The notes under the pieces: generated by a model
What the model was told of the DNA's origin: nothing
What the model saw: the letters and a program-made list of their open reading frames with translations, nothing else
The model's database searches: none
Position numbers and translations under genes: made by a program
NCBI RefSeq assembly: GCF_028993635.1
Contig: NZ_CP118631.1
Span: 1,612,001-1,676,000 of the forward strand
From: Mucilaginibacter sp. SJ
GTDB taxonomy: Bacteria > Bacteroidota > Bacteroidia > Sphingobacteriales > Sphingobacteriaceae
Direction: 5' to 3'
Length of the DNA: 64,000 nucleotides
In this document: one piece after another, positions 36,701 to 42,174 of the stretch
Position numbering within the stretch: the first letter of the stretch is position 1
Layout of the letters: the number at the start of each line of letters is the position of its first letter

Positions 36701-36790
36701 TGAGTTGATGGTAGGCTGGGTTTGCTGCGCGATGGTTAACAACGGAAAAGCAATAAACAACAGGAATGGGATTAAGAGCAGTTTTTTCAT
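33701..36790 (-). CDS. SusC/RagA family TonB-dependent transporter (locus B)
   Basis: A 1029-residue outer-membrane importer: signal peptide (1-21, TIA-Q), carboxypeptidase-regulatory-like domain (about 30-110), LNQVVVVGYGSQKRKDITGSVASV linker, plug with GVNSINAVAEPLYIIDG and VLKDASATAIYGTRGANGVI, and a C-terminal barrel ending in a beta strand. There is no STN domain. Only sulfatases and a rhodanese-thioredoxin follow in the operon, no glycosidases, so the imported substrate may be a sulfate ester valued for its sulfur. Its ATG overlaps the stop of a 58-codon upstream ORF (ATGA overlap). Confidence 0.96.
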   Translation of the reverse strand: MKKLLLIPFLLFIAFPLLTIAQQTQPTINSHLVGRVIDSTTREPLPGAVVKIQGTTHVVSTDIEGKFSFITGQKFPYKLIITFTGYEKKEFIADGSPVEIKLKDAQTQLNQVVVVGYGSQKRKDITGSVASVPALALKQPVPSLDRALQGSVSGIQVTQATGQPGAGVTVQIRGVNSINAVAEPLYIIDGFPTSNSNSLTDAGVTNGPKINPLASISTSDIESIEVLKDASATAIYGTRGANGVIIITTKKGKAGVSSINYDGSYGKQEVIKTLSLLNTPQWEALRNDALVNTGKTAQTEAQLNPYNANTDWQGAAFRKGTSQNHSLSIFSGTERTRLAFSGNYFKQDGILQNTNFERYAGRVNVEHDYNDKFKISSFITGSRTTAQIAPQGVVPAILLMTPTTPVYNADGSFFIKNVFEGTYGNPINTLYNQTNTTTTSRILGNIAGDYKITENLTARVLAGVDIIDNKQNRYLPSTVYEGSGYSGLGEVGTLNSFNWLNENTLTYNKKFGKHSLNVLAGFTQQQFKAEGSINGSSGFVSDYDTFNNLGSGSVTSVSGSGFAIAPSSSSNTWALKSYLGRINYGFNSKYLLTLTLRADGSSKFAPGHQWASFPSAAIAWNASSEDFLKNVTAISQLKLRLSAGQTGNSDIPAYQSYSQLGYYRYNFGNSTVAGFAPNSLYNPNLTWEKTSQYDFGFDLGLFKDRVTVTADVYYKKTTNLLLYLPLPATSGLTIITNTAITNPQQYENVGSVQNKGFELGINSRNIVGSFVWNTNLVFALNRNKVLSLGGNGVNQFIPDSSLPSIIKVGEPIGSFIGYKTNGLIQAGGPVLTPAANTAPGGQNYQDINGDGKITQTGDRVILGNAQPKFTGGITNTFAYKGFDLSVFLQGSYGNKIYNQQRGVLELGTGYTNATTTLLNRWTPTNTNTDVHSAYQDPAPTISDRFVENGSYLRLKSLGFGYTFPQSVLSRSPIKKVRIYLSAQNLATWTKYTGYDPEVSSNEQSAITSGVDNGAYPNNKSVIVGIGLTL

Positions 36791-36963
36791 GTCGACAGGT
36801 TTTTAAAAGATGAAAAACCGGACGAATGATCAATAACCGCATTAAACGGCCTGTATAATTGCTGCGGATGAAAAGCATCCTCAATTATTTGCAGCGTAAA
36901 AGCAGCTGCGTGCAGCGGAAAAGGCAACGCATAGCCAACCCCTGCATTTGCAATATTTTGCAT
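36787..36963 (-). CDS. Possible 58-codon upstream ORF coupled to SusC (locus B)
   Basis: An ATG-initiated frame of 58 codons runs directly into the SusC start, with stop and start sharing ATGA, the arrangement expected for translational coupling. The product begins MQNIANAGVGYAL, has no signal peptide and no clear membrane segment, and resembles no family I know. The L-x-A-A-A-F stretch near residues 18-22 loosely recalls the Cys-rich leader at 39788-39883 (LTVAAF), and both share the 10-mer GCTGCTTTTA. It may be a leader ORF, or a chance open frame in a 5' leader. Confidence 0.35.
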   Translation of the reverse strand: MQNIANAGVGYALPFPLHAAAFTLQIIEDAFHPQQLYRPFNAVIDHSSGFSSFKNLST

Positions 36964-37158
36964 AGATTTGAATAATTAAAATGACTCAATTGAAACAGGC
37001 TCAACGCCAATCGATCCCTGTTTCGTTGTTTTAATGACAGGGGAAAAGCTTTGCTTTTCCCTTATTTGAAGAATGTAATTGTTCAGATTATTTCATAGTC
37101 CTTTCTTTATTATGCCCGCATTAGCAGGCAGGTCAATTATTTTATTGGGGTATTATTG
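36964..37158. other. Leader/intergenic region upstream of locus B SusC with two hairpins
   Basis: The 195 bases between the 58-codon ORF and the FGE stop contain two inverted repeats: GAAACAGG/CCTGTTTC (36992-36999 with 37017-37024) and GGGAAAAGC-TTT-GCTTTTCCC (37041-37061, nine perfect pairs). On minus the latter is not followed by a T-run, so it is not a textbook terminator of the FGE gene; both could be leader structures of the SusC message. No -7 element was recognised. Confidence 0.5.
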
Positions 37159-38301
37159 TTAGTTGCTTACGCACCTGAAACCAAGGTGCTCCATACCACT
37201 GTCTTCGGTGGTTTTCATCCTGCGCGACACACGGTAACCCGAGCAATAGCTATCGTTACACAAAAATGAGCCACCGCGTACAACTCGCTTTATGGCATAA
37301 GGCTCATCCGGATCATATGATTTTGAAGCGCCTTTGGGGTTTTTAACTCCTGCAGGGTTGTTTACTGTTTTGTAGTAGTTGTTATTATACAAATCGGCAC
37401 ACCACTCCCATACATTACCGGCCATATCATACAATCCGTAACCATTAGGCGCAAATGAACTAACCGGCGCCAAATAATAGTAATGATCACGCTGGGTGTT
37501 TTTATAGGGGAAATTCCCCTCCCAGGTATTTGCTTTGGGCTGCCCTTCGTTCACTTTTTCATTACCCCAGGGATAGATCTTATCTTCCAATCCGCCCCGC
37601 GCGGCCCGCTCCCATTCGGCTTCGGTTGGTAAACGTTTGCCTGCCCATTTGCTGTAAGCTACAGCATCAAACCATGACACCTGCACTACAGGATAGTTTT
37701 CTTTACCTTTAATATCGCTGCCCTGCCCGTGCGGGTGTTTCCAGCTGGCACCGGTTTTCCAGGCCCACCATTGGCTGTAATCGTTCAGGTTAACCTGGTG
37801 ATCAGCCGGTACAAATACCAATGATGCCGCTACAAGTAAACTATCCGCAGGTTTTTCGGTACCTGGCGGCATTTGTTTTTTAAGCTCGTTCCAGTCGGGC
37901 TTGCGCTCAGCTGTGGTTATATACCCCGTTGCTTTCACAAATTTTTCGAACTGGGCATTGGTTACTTCCGTTTTATCTATCCAGAAACCATCAACAGTAA
38001 CATCGTGTTTGGGGTATTCATCAGCCTCTGCCTGCTGGTTATCGGCCCCCATCCTAAAAGTTCCGGCCGGTACCCATGCCATCCCCGCATGGCTGGCACG
38101 GGTGTTACCGGTATCGGGCAAACTAAGCGCCGCACCGCTTAATCCTGCTGCTTTAAACCTGTTGGGGATATTTGATTCGCAGCAAATCTTCTTTTTAGTA
38201 CCGGAAACTTTGGCTACCGCAATAATCGCCGCTGGTTTCTCCGGTTGCCTGCATGAAGCAAGCCATATAACGCTAAAAAGTATAAGTACAATCTTATTCA
38301 T
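37159..38301 (-). CDS. Formylglycine-generating enzyme (sulfatase-modifying factor), lipoprotein form
   Basis: A 380-residue FGE-sulfatase (SUMF1) family protein. It has a lipobox (LASC, C17), so it should be periplasmic and membrane-anchored. The FGE core runs from about residue 75 (MAWVPAGTFRMG) through FWIDKTEVTNAQFEKFV, PVVQVSWFDAVAYSKWAGKRLPTEAEWERAARG and NVWEWCADLY to the end. The two catalytic Cys are present in RGGSFLCNDSYCSGYRVSRR (C348 and C353), as in the Streptomyces and human enzymes, so it should oxidise the sulfatase motif Cys to formylglycine using O2 and copper. All three nearby sulfatases have Cys-type motifs and signal peptides. Its start codon overlaps the upstream stop by one base (TAATG). 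Confidence 0.93.
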   Translation of the reverse strand: MNKIVLILFSVIWLASCRQPEKPAAIIAVAKVSGTKKKICCESNIPNRFKAAGLSGAALSLPDTGNTRASHAGMAWVPAGTFRMGADNQQAEADEYPKHDVTVDGFWIDKTEVTNAQFEKFVKATGYITTAERKPDWNELKKQMPPGTEKPADSLLVAASLVFVPADHQVNLNDYSQWWAWKTGASWKHPHGQGSDIKGKENYPVVQVSWFDAVAYSKWAGKRLPTEAEWERAARGGLEDKIYPWGNEKVNEGQPKANTWEGNFPYKNTQRDHYYYLAPVSSFAPNGYGLYDMAGNVWEWCADLYNNNYYKTVNNPAGVKNPKGASKSYDPDEPYAIKRVVRGGSFLCNDSYCSGYRVSRRMKTTEDSGMEHLGFRCVSN

Positions 38302-39272
38302 TACGCTTTTACAGGCTGTAACTGAAATGCCGCATCAACCTGCTCAGCTTCGGGCTGAACCGCAGCTACAACATCAGGTCTGTATAATTGATGAGGCTGC
38401 AACGGAACATCGTCTTTAACCATCGGGCCATCGGCTGCAAGCTCACTTCCGGGCACTTTTGATTTGAATAAAGGCCAGGCCAGTTGCGCATACCATTGGT
38501 CGCCTTCATAATGCGAAATACCATAAGCTTTAGGATATTGACGAGAGATATGAGCCGTACCGAAAATGATATCCCACCAAAAGAACATATTACCAAAGTT
38601 GCCTTTGTAATAGCCTACCCCGTCATCGGTAGTAGCGGCATGATGTGCATGATGCGTTGCCGGAGTTGATATCGTACGCTCCAAAACCCAGGCCATCGGG
38701 TGTAATATTTTATACTGGTAAAATGGTTTATCCCATGGAATGCTTGAATGCGCCAATGTGGTGATAGTACTTTTAATACCTTTTACCACCAATGCCGGAA
38801 CGCCCAAACCAAGATAAACCAAAGCAGCAGTTAAATAGGTTTGCGAAAAGAACAGCGTGTAAATGATGTTCTGCCTGCTGGCCATGGCCATACCCATGTA
38901 CGATGCAGAGTGGTGCGTACGGTGAAAACGCCATAACCATGGCACCTGGTGATGCAGGCGGTGGTACCAGTATTGGGTAAGATCGTCGGCTATGGCTATG
39001 ATGGCGCATCCCCATAAAAAGGGTACCCAATCGAAGGTGTTTTTTAAGGTTGGTAATATGGCTGGTAAAACCAAAAGACTGTAATAGGCAACCAGCGGTT
39101 TCACCACCAGTTTAGGGATGGTAAAGCAGGCAATATCAACCCACTTTTCATTTTTATTCCAGCGTTTTTTGTAAAGGCCGAACGAAAATTCAAGTACACC
39201 GAGTACCAAAACCAAAACGGAAAAACCATAGCCGTTAAGGTTTTCTATTATTTGCTTTATCTGATCAATCAT
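38301..39272 (-). CDS. Sterol desaturase/fatty acid hydroxylase superfamily protein
   Basis: A 323-residue integral membrane di-iron enzyme. The His boxes are HRLHH (104-108), HRTHH (117-121) and a later THHAHHA cluster (about 207-213), with four or more hydrophobic segments (about 15-35, 55-75, 85-100, 135-155). Family members hydroxylate or desaturate lipids; the sequence resembles alkylglycerol-monooxygenase-like bacterial proteins, but the substrate is unknown. Its start overlaps the 64-residue gene by 8 bases and its stop overlaps the FGE start, so translation of all these is coupled. A lipid hydroxylase in the same operon as a sulfatase-activating enzyme is unexpected; both need O2. Confidence 0.88.
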   Translation of the reverse strand: MIDQIKQIIENLNGYGFSVLVLVLGVLEFSFGLYKKRWNKNEKWVDIACFTIPKLVVKPLVAYYSLLVLPAILPTLKNTFDWVPFLWGCAIIAIADDLTQYWYHRLHHQVPWLWRFHRTHHSASYMGMAMASRQNIIYTLFFSQTYLTAALVYLGLGVPALVVKGIKSTITTLAHSSIPWDKPFYQYKILHPMAWVLERTISTPATHHAHHAATTDDGVGYYKGNFGNMFFWWDIIFGTAHISRQYPKAYGISHYEGDQWYAQLAWPLFKSKVPGSELAADGPMVKDDVPLQPHQLYRPDVVAAVQPEAEQVDAAFQLQPVKA

Positions 39273-39459
39273 TGTCTTGTGAGTTTACAGTTTTACTTTT
39301 TGAGGTTGTTTGCTGTTTATGCTGTTGCTTCTTTTCCCATGGCCGTTCACCAGTTATGACAAAAGTTGCAAACATGAGCACTATGGGTAGTGTGTACAGC
39401 AACAGGCTCAACAATGCGTTCTTTACTATCTGTACCTTAGTCGATTGCTCTAATTTCAT
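39265..39459 (-). CDS. Small single-pass membrane protein (64 aa)
   Basis: A charged N-terminus (MKLEQSTKVQIVKN) precedes one hydrophobic helix (about 15-37), then a hydrophilic Lys/Gln/Thr-rich tail containing WEKKQQHKQQ. No family is recognised. It starts within the stop of the 58-residue gene (ATGA overlap) and its own end overlaps the desaturase start by 8 bases. This packing strongly suggests it is really translated. It resembles the 58-residue protein in layout (helix, then EKK and a polar tail), so the pair may be paralogues. Confidence 0.75.
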   Translation of the reverse strand: MKLEQSTKVQIVKNALLSLLLYTLPIVLMFATFVITGERPWEKKQQHKQQTTSKSKTVNSQDND

Positions 39460-39632
39460 GACGGGATAGTGTTTTGAGGTTGAACAATTTGTGCCGTTTT
39501 GGTCGCAGGTTTCTTTTCCAATAGCTTACGGCCAAGCCAAAGCCCGCCGAAAATGATAACAAAAGGTATGAGGGTTACTATAACGCCTACCAACACCTTT
39601 TTCCCAATCAGGGAAACGTCGTTAATGGTCAT
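39456..39632 (-). CDS. Small single-pass membrane protein (58 aa)
   Basis: The frame opens at 39632 (MTINDVSLIGKKVLVG), has one strongly hydrophobic helix (about 12-34, with TLIPFVIIFGGLWLG) and a polar tail (LLEKKPATKTAQ...). The stop TGA overlaps the ATG of the next gene. It is the first gene of the four-gene FGE operon and lies 27 bases past a 10-bp hairpin in the leader. No family is recognised; a role as a small subunit or chaperone of the membrane desaturase is possible but not shown. Confidence 0.7.
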   Translation of the reverse strand: MTINDVSLIGKKVLVGVIVTLIPFVIIFGGLWLGRKLLEKKPATKTAQIVQPQNTIPS

Positions 39633-39659
39633 AATGAACTTATTAAGTGATTAACAATG

Positions 39660-39699
39660 CAGGCGTTGCATAGCAATCCGAATAAAGCAGCAACGCCTG
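39660..39699 (-). promoter_or_regulatory. Leader hairpin in front of the FGE operon
   Basis: Perfect 10-bp stem (39660-39669 CAGGCGTTGC with 39690-39699) and 20-base loop, between the Cys-rich leader ORF and the first structural gene. On the minus strand it is not followed by a T-run. Its 5' arm contains CGTTGCTGCTTT (39684-39695), which occurs again inside the leader ORF (39822-39833), so the 3' arm could pair with either copy. A second hairpin, TGTGCG-GATTAA-CGCACA, lies at 39735-39752. Confidence 0.6.
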
Positions 39700-39787
39700 A
39701 TAAATAATGTAATGAATTGAAAAATCTGGAATCCTGTGCGGATTAACGCACAATTATAGAGAAAGGATTACCCCTGATAAGGCAGCC

Positions 39788-39883
39788 TTAACAGCAACAA
39801 CAAGAATAACAACAGGAAATAAAAGCAGCAACGGTTAACTGATGATTAGCAAGGCCGTATTTAGGTAAAAGTTCGGGTTGCAT
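39788..39883 (-). CDS. Cysteine-rich leader peptide ORF (31 aa)
   Basis: A 31-codon frame, ATG at 39883 and TAA at 39788, encodes MQPELLPKYGLANHQ... ending FISCCYSCCCC. Six of the last eight codons are Cys (TGT/TGC). There is no signal peptide. It lies 155 bases upstream of the FGE operon and about 50 bases downstream of a TACATTTG -7 element, with hairpins in between. Runs of one amino acid's codons in a short leader are the hallmark of ribosome-mediated attenuation (as in trp, his and actinobacterial Cys leaders), so I infer it senses charged tRNA-Cys. No peptide function is proposed. Confidence 0.65.
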   Translation of the reverse strand: MQPELLPKYGLANHQLTVAAFISCCYSCCCC

Positions 39884-39932
39884 GGTGGGTGCTTTTAAAT
39901 GATTTTAATTTGTTGTTATTAATTTTCTGAGG

Positions 39933-39940
39933 CAAATGTA
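39933..39940 (-). promoter_or_regulatory. Bacteroidetes -7 promoter element of the FGE operon
   Basis: TACATTTG on the minus strand fits the TAnnTTTG consensus exactly. No TTTG -33 element is seen at the expected spacing. Transcription would start near 39926, about 43 bases before the leader ATG. Confidence 0.55.
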
Positions 39941-40154
39941 AAAAAAGATTTGATAAATACTACTAATTCTATAGAAATTATATAAATAAATTCTTTTTTA
40001 TTGAAATGAAGCTTTTTAGACAGCAAAATGGAGGTAAAAATGGAGAAATCAACTGCCTTATTATGATTCATCCCACTATTCTTCATGGTATCTTAAAATC
40101 ACAGTCGATCTGCAAATTTTATAGCATTGCTGGATAAAATCCTATATTCATATC

Positions 40155-40766
40155 ATGGACATAACTACACTAATTGTAATTACCATTATCGTTTTTATTA
40201 TAGCGTTTGCGGCCTTCAGACTGTTTGATGTTAAAAAGAAGAAACACAAACTGGAATTGGAGCGATCTGCCAGGATCTTACCACTTTATAAAAAGGCGGA
40301 ATCGGCTACAGGGCTAACCGCTGAAGATATATTACCCTTTGCCCAAAATGTGCTTACCCGCTATGATACCTTTTTATACTTAAAAGAACTTGGTGAACTG
40401 AATCTGTTTCCGGAAGAATATTACACAATAGTTAAAGGGGCCGAAAGCTCACTGGCCCAATGGCTGGAGTTTCCTACCGAATTGGATGCCTGCCCAGACG
40501 GAATAGAATATATTAAACGGGTTACCGTCGATTTTGACAGGCGTGGCAACTTTATGCATTATGAGGTATTTAAATACAGGGTTAATCCGCCCCACCAGGC
40601 TACCGAATACGTATGGATCTTAGGCGTGGTAGGTCCGTTTTTTGACGATAGCAAACCTTATGATTTCCCGGCTGCTACATTTAGCAGGGTAAGCAGCACC
40701 ATAGATAAAGTTACCCCGGAAGAAGAGGCTAAATGGGTGCATGAAAACATTGGTATGCGGAGGTAA
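40155..40766 (+). CDS. Membrane-anchored protein of unknown function (203 aa)
   Basis: One N-terminal hydrophobic helix (about 4-22) is followed by a KKKKHKLELERSARI basic linker and a soluble domain of about 165 residues with inside topology predicted by the positive-inside rule. Recognisable blocks are LPFAQNVLTRYDTFLYLKEL and a beta-rich part with VTVDFDRRGNFMHYEVFKYRV and VWILGVVGPFFDDSKPYDFP. I do not recognise a family. It stands alone between the FGE leader (divergent) and exodeoxyribonuclease III (convergent). Confidence 0.75.
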   Translation: MDITTLIVITIIVFIIAFAAFRLFDVKKKKHKLELERSARILPLYKKAESATGLTAEDILPFAQNVLTRYDTFLYLKELGELNLFPEEYYTIVKGAESSLAQWLEFPTELDACPDGIEYIKRVTVDFDRRGNFMHYEVFKYRVNPPHQATEYVWILGVVGPFFDDSKPYDFPAATFSRVSSTIDKVTPEEEAKWVHENIGMRR

Positions 40767-40808
40767 GCATCTTCTTCGCTCCTACCCTTGACATGATTTA
40801 AAAATTTA

Positions 40809-40908
40809 CGTCATGTTGAACTTGTTTCAACATCCCACTCGCTAAGCAACCACGCCAAGCAAATTGGCTACCTGTCCCGTGGAGTACTGAAACAAGTTAC
40901 CCATGACG
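40809..40908. repeat. 100-bp inverted-repeat (MITE-like) element
   Basis: Imperfect 21-base inverted arms (40809-40829 and 40888-40908, 18 of 21 matching; CGTCATGTTGAACTTGTTTCA and near-complement) bound a 58-base centre without an open frame. It lies in the convergent gap between two genes. From memory, CGTCAT...GAACTTGTTTCA elements are scattered through Sphingobacteriaceae genomes; only one copy is in this window. Confidence 0.6.
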
Positions 40909-40922
40909 ATTTTTTTGAACCC

Positions 40923-40955
40923 AGACTTACGAAGTTTTAAAAACTTCGTAAGTCT
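40923..40955. terminator. Bidirectional hairpin terminator
   Basis: Perfect 16-bp inverted repeat with a one-base centre (40923-40938 AGACTTACGAAGTTTT with 40940-40955). It lies 12 bases past the exodeoxyribonuclease III stop on minus and 156 bases past the 203-residue gene on plus, and could end both transcripts, although neither side has a long T-run. Confidence 0.55.
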
Positions 40956-40967
40956 TCAATATCTAAA

Positions 40968-41750
40968 TTACTCATCGTCCTTCAGTTCAATCCAAACCGG
41001 CGCATGGTCGCTTGTTTTTTCCCAGCCGCGCACATCCCTGTTTACGCCTGCAGCTACAAGCCGTTTTTCAAGGTGCGGGCTTAGCAAAAAATGATCAATC
41101 CGTAAACCGGCGTTGCGGCCATAAGCATCGCGGAAATAATCGAAGAATGTATAGATCACTTCGGTGGGATAAAGTTTGCGGATAGCGTCCGTCCAACCCT
41201 GATCCACCAGTGTTTTGAAAGCCTCACGGGTTTCGGGCCGAAAGAGCGCGTCATTTACCCAGCGCTCTGGTTTGTAAACATCAAGTTCGGTAGGCATTAC
41301 ATTATAGTCGCCGGTTAATACAACGGGCTTATTAGCGGCCAATAAACCGGCCGCGTGGATTTTCAAGCGTTCAAACCAGCCTAATTTATAATCAAACTTG
41401 GGTCCCGGTGCCGGGTTGCCGTTGGGAAGATACAGGCAGCCAATGGTAATCCCGTCAACAATGGCTTCAATATAACGGCTATGCTCATCTGCGGGGTCGC
41501 CGGGGAGCGCCCTGCAAACTTCAGTAATTTCTTTATCTGTTTTTGCCAGTATGGCCACACCGTTCCAGCTTTTTTGCCCATGCCAAATGGCTTTATATCC
41601 GGCCTCAAAAATGGCCTGCTCGGGGAAGTTATCCTGTGGGGCCTTTAGTTCCTGCAAACAGGCAACATCAGGAGCTGTTTCCTTTAACCACCGAAGCAAA
41701 ACAGGCAAACGCCCGTTTACCCCATTTACGTTATACGTAGCTATTTTCAT
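40968..41750 (-). CDS. xth: Exodeoxyribonuclease III
   Basis: A 260-residue cytoplasmic EEP-fold enzyme that cleaves DNA at abasic sites and digests 3' ends in base-excision repair. Conserved blocks are YNVNGVNGRLP (6-16), LQELKAPQ with the metal-ligand E34, the GQKSWNGVAIL block, LTGDYNVMPTELDVY, and the C-terminal RIDHFLLSP and TSDHAPVWIEL with the catalytic Asp-His. Length fits the XthA family. It is followed by a hairpin terminator and appears to be a single-gene unit. Confidence 0.94.
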   Translation of the reverse strand: MKIATYNVNGVNGRLPVLLRWLKETAPDVACLQELKAPQDNFPEQAIFEAGYKAIWHGQKSWNGVAILAKTDKEITEVCRALPGDPADEHSRYIEAIVDGITIGCLYLPNGNPAPGPKFDYKLGWFERLKIHAAGLLAANKPVVLTGDYNVMPTELDVYKPERWVNDALFRPETREAFKTLVDQGWTDAIRKLYPTEVIYTFFDYFRDAYGRNAGLRIDHFLLSPHLEKRLVAAGVNRDVRGWEKTSDHAPVWIELKDDE

Positions 41751-41859
41751 GATGCAATTTAAATAGTTTAGGTTATATCACGGATGTTCCAAAATAAAAA
41801 GCGCGGCCACCCTTTGCAAGCAATTAGTTGCAATGGCTCATGAGCGGTAAATTATTCCC

Positions 41860-42051
41860 TTACTTTTCAAACTCATCCGGGTCTACTTCAGGCTGGCTTG
41901 GCTCAGTATCAGGGATTTCATTCGGGATATTTTCCGGCGCTTCTTCCGGCATTTCCGGCTCTCCCGGATCTGTAGGCTGCCTGATCTCCGGCCGTTCCGG
42001 ATTTACCGGCATTTCATCTGGCTCATTTGGCATGGTTTTCTTCTTTGACAT
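41860..42051 (-). CDS. Acidic Pro/Glu-rich mini-protein (63 aa)
   Basis: A low-complexity, strongly acidic protein beginning MSKKKTMPNEPDEMP, with about 14 Pro and 16 Glu in irregular PE/PEIP-type repeats. No signal peptide or membrane helix, probably intrinsically disordered. Similar Pro/Glu-rich mini-proteins occur in related genomes as far as I recall, and the codon pattern is consistent with translation, but function is unknown. It is divergent from the ABC transporter operon. Confidence 0.6.
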   Translation of the reverse strand: MSKKKTMPNEPDEMPVNPERPEIRQPTDPGEPEMPEEAPENIPNEIPDTEPSQPEVDPDEFEK

Positions 42052-42114
42052 ATCTTATTAACTGTTAAGAGAATAATTAGTTTTCATGAACCCTCTTTCA
42101 ATGAAAAATATCTC

Positions 42115-42144
42115 TTGTATTTTAAAAATGTTTAATTACATTTG
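42115..42144 (+). promoter_or_regulatory. Promoter of the ABC-2 transporter operon
   Basis: TTG at 42115-42117 (-33) and TACATTTG at 42137-42144 (-7) with a 19-base spacer match the Bacteroidetes housekeeping promoter. Transcription would start near 42151, about 24 bases before the ATPase ATG. Confidence 0.75.
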
Positions 42145-42170
42145 TAGTGTACTACCATACTAATACACTA
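42145..42170. promoter_or_regulatory. Probable GntR/YtrA operator overlapping the transcription start
   Basis: Inverted repeat TAGTGTA (42145-42151) and TACACTA (42164-42170) directly after the -7 element. The operon encodes a YtrA-type GntR protein, whose family autoregulates such ABC operons through palindromes of this kind, so this is its likely binding site. Confidence 0.6.
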
Positions 42171-42174
42171 TAAA

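Noticed and set aside
37629..37638. TAAACGTTTG, one base off the LacI operator
   Set aside because: It lies in the middle of the FGE coding sequence (codons for GKRLP) and is explained by conserved protein sequence.
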